Assembly (NCBI RefSeq): GCF_019890615.1
Contig: NZ_JAINVZ010000038.1
Coordinates: 1 to 43,224 of the forward strand
Direction of reading: 5' to 3'
From: Streptantibioticus parmotrematis
GTDB taxonomy: Bacteria > Actinomycetota > Actinomycetes > Streptomycetales > Streptomycetaceae
Length of the DNA stretch: 43,224 nucleotides
Shown: one piece after another, positions 40,861-43,224 of the stretch
Layout of the letters: each line of letters starts with the position of its first letter
Numbering within the stretch: position 1 is the first letter of the stretch
Position numbers and translations under genes: made by a program
The notes under the pieces: model-generated
Told to the model about the DNA's origin: nothing
The model's input: the letters and a program-made list of their open reading frames with translations, nothing else
The model's database searches: none

Positions 40861-41637
40861 TCAGAAATCGCATGTGGAAAAAGCCATCTCGACCACATCG
40901 GTACACGACGGGTCAGCGAAGACGAGGATGATCTCGTCGGTTGGAGATGCGTGATTCCGCAGGTATATCTCGGCACCCTTAGTGACTTTCTCCTTATCCG
41001 CGAACGAATTGATGTCGATGACATAGGCTCGAGTACAGTCGGAGTACTGGCGCATCCGGGCGAAGTACTTGATGAAGTACTCGTTGACTATCAACGGGCA
41101 TCGTGGAACGACGTAATTGTCCTTGACCGCACCAGCGAGGACCTTCTCGTACTGGCGGGACCGGTAGTAGATGTCGTCACCATCCCGGACGAACCTCGGC
41201 TCCACGGACGGGTCCTTAAGCCACTGCTTCATCGACCGGGCCGCCCGGTTGCGCAGAGTCCGTTCGCGGGTGACGGTGAAAGTGACCCCGGCAGCGGCGG
41301 CGGCAGCGGTGAGGGGAGTGATGTCGTACGCCCCCGGTTTTGCCGGTGCTGTGTTCACCGAGCAGGCGTCGTCTCCACAGGCCCGCCCGAGGTCGTTGTG
41401 GATGACATCGAAGAGCACTTTGTTGCCACGATGGCGGTAGCGAACGGACGCACCCAACTTGTGGGCGAGGGCGAAAGAGTTGCGGGAGAAGTTCCCAATA
41501 CCTCCGGCGGACTCGAAGTAGCCTCCGGCGATGAGTGACACAGAGCGGTGCTCACGGCTGATGAGTTCGAGAATCGGACCGATGTGGTCGTCGTTGGCGA
41601 GACGCGCGAATCGGTCGGGCAGGTGACTGGACGGCAT
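40861..41637 (-). CDS. Protein of unknown function, likely sulfur-pathway partner
   Basis: The 258-residue protein starts at ATG 41637 with GAAGGG 8 nt upstream. I do not recognise the family. Visible features are LIAGGYFESAGGIGNFSRNS, KLGASVRYRHRGNKVLFDVI, DIYYRSRQYEKVLAGAVKDN and YVIDINSFADKEKVTKGAEI, which alternate strand and helix as in an alpha/beta domain. There are six Cys (RACGDDACSV, PRCPL, SDCTR, PSCTDV, STCDF). It has no signal peptide or membrane segment. Base composition looks lower in GC than the neighbouring pilus genes, suggesting separate origin. It ends 55 bp before the cysteine desulfurase start on the same strand, so the two probably form an operon. An IS5-type end in the gap may have altered its 3' end. 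Confidence 0.75.
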   Translation of the reverse strand: MPSSHLPDRFARLANDDHIGPILELISREHRSVSLIAGGYFESAGGIGNFSRNSFALAHKLGASVRYRHRGNKVLFDVIHNDLGRACGDDACSVNTAPAKPGAYDITPLTAAAAAAGVTFTVTRERTLRNRAARSMKQWLKDPSVEPRFVRDGDDIYYRSRQYEKVLAGAVKDNYVVPRCPLIVNEYFIKYFARMRQYSDCTRAYVIDINSFADKEKVTKGAEIYLRNHASPTDEIILVFADPSCTDVVEMAFSTCDF

Positions 41638-41755
41638 GAGATGACCCTTCTTTATGAATCTTCTGCGAGTGTTCTACGGGCCTTCCACGAGGAGGCGGCC
41701 CTCTCCTGTGGACTTCTTCGGATCCGGTGCGGTGCCAGGTGCTCTGGCCCGGCCT

Positions 41756-42578
41756 TCAGTTCGCCGCGACAGCGGCGACCCTCATAGGCAGCACCCTGAC
41801 CCATTGCAGCGTGGAGAGCGCCTCGCCCAGCACGACGAAGCCCACCAGTGTCGCGATCACCGGCTCCAGGGTGTTGAGTACGGCGGACACCCGGGCGGCA
41901 ATCCGACGCAGCGCGACGGACTCCAACGAGAAAGGCACTGCCGTGGCCGGTACGGCGACTGCGAACGCCACCGTCAGGACCCCGGGTCAAGCGGTGCGCT
42001 ACCGGCGATAGCGGAGTACGAAGACGCCCGACAGTGCGACGACGGACGCCACCGCCATACGCATCGTCAGCCCCGCGCCGCCTGGCGTGGCCAGGGCTGG
42101 CCGCCGACGCCGGCGGGATGTACCCGTTCAGCGCCATACCGGTGAGGAGGGCTGTAAGCACTCCGTCGGAATCATCCCTCGCGTGGCTGCCGCCAACGAC
42201 GACCAACCCGCCCCGGGCGAGTAGGCCCCAGAGCATGTCCAGCGCCCTGCGAGAACTGACGAGCGTGATGAGCAGCGGCCCGGTGTACCCCAGCGTCACC
42301 ACGACACCGAGCGGGAGTCGTGAGGTCGCTTCGTAAAGGCGAGAGAAGAGGCAGCGCCGCGCGGTAACGATGAGCGGACTCGGCAGTGGGGCACCAGCGA
42401 GGCCGGTGCATTCGAAGAGCTGCCTCGCAAGGGCCGAGCCAGACTGGAATCTCACCATTCCGGCCAGCAGCATGAACGGCGCTGGAGCGACTCCGGACAA
42501 TCCGGTCGGAATGGCCTTAACGCCGTGCAAGGCTTTGGTTCCGGGAACGGACTTCCTGGCCGTGCTAGCCCTAATCAT
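41756..42578 (-). pseudogene. EamA (RhtA-like) transporter, broken
   Basis: The start ATG 42578 opens a frame with PAPFMLLAGMVRFQSGSALA, SRLYEATSRLPLGVVVTLGY and RRALDMLWGLLARGGLVVVG, the first EamA repeat. After about 42110 that frame turns Arg-rich. The second repeat resumes in another frame as AFAVAVPATAVPFSLESVAL, LRRIAARVSAVLNTLEPVIA and LVGFVVLGEALSTLQWVRVL, ending at 41756. Middle helices are missing, so it is a frameshifted or deleted amino-acid or metabolite exporter. It lies upstream of the sulfur genes on the same strand and may once have belonged to that operon. Confidence 0.75.
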
Positions 42579-43224
42579 GAACCATCTGCGCCGTCTGTGG
42601 CGGCGGACGGGGCTGATCGCGCCCTGAGGGCGGACGTTGATGGAGCCATCACCCCAGATGTCCGACTCTTCATCGGGACGAGGATTTACGTCGAGGCGGC
42701 AGTCCTCATGGCGATGGTGATCTCCTTTACACTGCACGACCTGGCCCCCGATCTTCGCTCAAGGCACCGTCGGCTGTGGCAGCAGGCACAACCGATCCAC
42801 TGGTACTACGGATCCCGGCGAGCGCAAGTTCTCAATGAGCCCTTTCCAACCTCACATGGCAGCGGGGCAGTTAAGGTGACAGACAGGTGAAGCCCCTGGT
42901 AGATGGGTTTCGACCAAGAGAACCGTTGCACCGCCTCTCAGCAGATCCGGCCGCGCCGTCGTCCTGCCGCACTCACGTGATGCCTCGGTAAAGCGCAGCG
43001 GTCCGGCCCGCTCAGCGACACGGCCGATGCATCTGCACGCTCAGCCGCGGTGGGCGGGCGACCACCGAGACGGCCACGACACGGGCGATAGAACGCGGCG
43101 ATCCCTGAGGGCCAGGCAACCCAGACGCCGCCCTTCGCCGGGCACTTGCTTGAAAGATCGTGGGGCTACAGCGCAGAAGCCAGCAGCTGTCCCTGATCGG
43201 GGGACACAGAGGCGGCCACAGTCG
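42579..43224. other. No supportable gene
   Basis: Several short frames are open, the longest from 42525 to 42890 on the plus strand with RLFIGTRIYVEAAVLMAMVI followed by HDLAPDLRSRHRRL. None shows a ribosome site with a recognisable domain, and the plus frame overlaps the transporter remnant. The region may be further decayed sequence. I see no RNA gene or strong repeat. Confidence 0.4.

Noticed and set aside
42525-42890. 121-codon plus-strand frame near the right end
   Set aside because: It overlaps the transporter remnant, has no ribosome site or recognised domain, and only a short hydrophobic stretch.
1-43224. CRISPR arrays or intact prophage
   Set aside because: No regularly spaced identical repeats were seen, and only one phage-type gene (DUF6093) is present.

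Overview
The window is high-GC actinobacterial DNA and is almost certainly from a Streptomyces or a close relative. Evidence for this includes heavy GTG start use, four-base GTGA/ATGA stop-start overlaps, a WhiJ-like helix-turn-helix / DUF397 / anti-sigma-type ATPase triad, DUF6415-like and DUF6302-like genes, an FxLD lanthipeptide locus and an actinobacterial Tad pilus locus. The right third is packed with decayed insertion sequences, which suggests an accessory region (linear plasmid, chromosome arm or integrated element) rather than a core region. The sequence does not say which.

Layout. (1) 1-1000: the 3' part of a membrane-anchored protein that starts before the window, then a tiny membrane protein. 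(2) 1166-5101: a Nudix protein converging on a four-gene minus-strand operon (NDK-like protein, DUF2797 protein, P-loop nucleoside/nucleotide kinase-like protein, GT4 glycosyltransferase). Its genes overlap and look translationally coupled. (3) 5209-8049: a regulatory block, with the HTH and DUF397 genes diverging from an anti-sigma-like ATPase and two small DUF genes; two dyad sequences lie between the divergent genes. (4) 8267-14964: an FxLD class I lanthipeptide locus. A 57-residue precursor is followed by a strong 17-bp hairpin, a LanB dehydratase, a LanC cyclase and an FxLD-system O-methyltransferase. A clear terminator follows, and then a helical-repeat protein. (5) 16225-19077: a phage-type DUF6093 gene next to nested insertion sequences (an IS630-ended element with an IS1182-like interior, inside a decayed IS110).

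(6) 19674-36008: a long, nearly uninterrupted plus-strand locus. It encodes a small membrane protein, a VirD4/TraG-like ATPase, a replication-relaxation protein, two paralogous lipoproteins, a secreted protein, and a Tad/Flp pilus set (SAF/CpaB-like, CpaE-like, CpaF-like, TadB, TadC, Flp pilin, TadE, TadF/TadE-like, TadG-like). It ends with a large membrane LysM-BTAD protein. The simplest reading is a surface pilus or secretion/transfer machine with its own envelope-linked regulator. (7) 36073-39614: remnants of at least four insertion sequences (an unassigned transposase tail, ISL3, IS256, IS5). (8) 39615-42578: a cysteine desulfurase and an unrecognised cysteine-containing protein, with IS5-type ends on both sides of the desulfurase gene, followed by a broken EamA transporter. 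The last 0.65 kb holds no gene I can support.

The best candidates for something undescribed are the nucleotide-enzyme / DUF2797 / glycosyltransferase operon, the cysteine desulfurase with its unknown partner, and the coupling of a Tad pilus to a VirD4-like ATPase and a LysM-BTAD protein. Family assignments come from reading motifs by eye; no database search was run.
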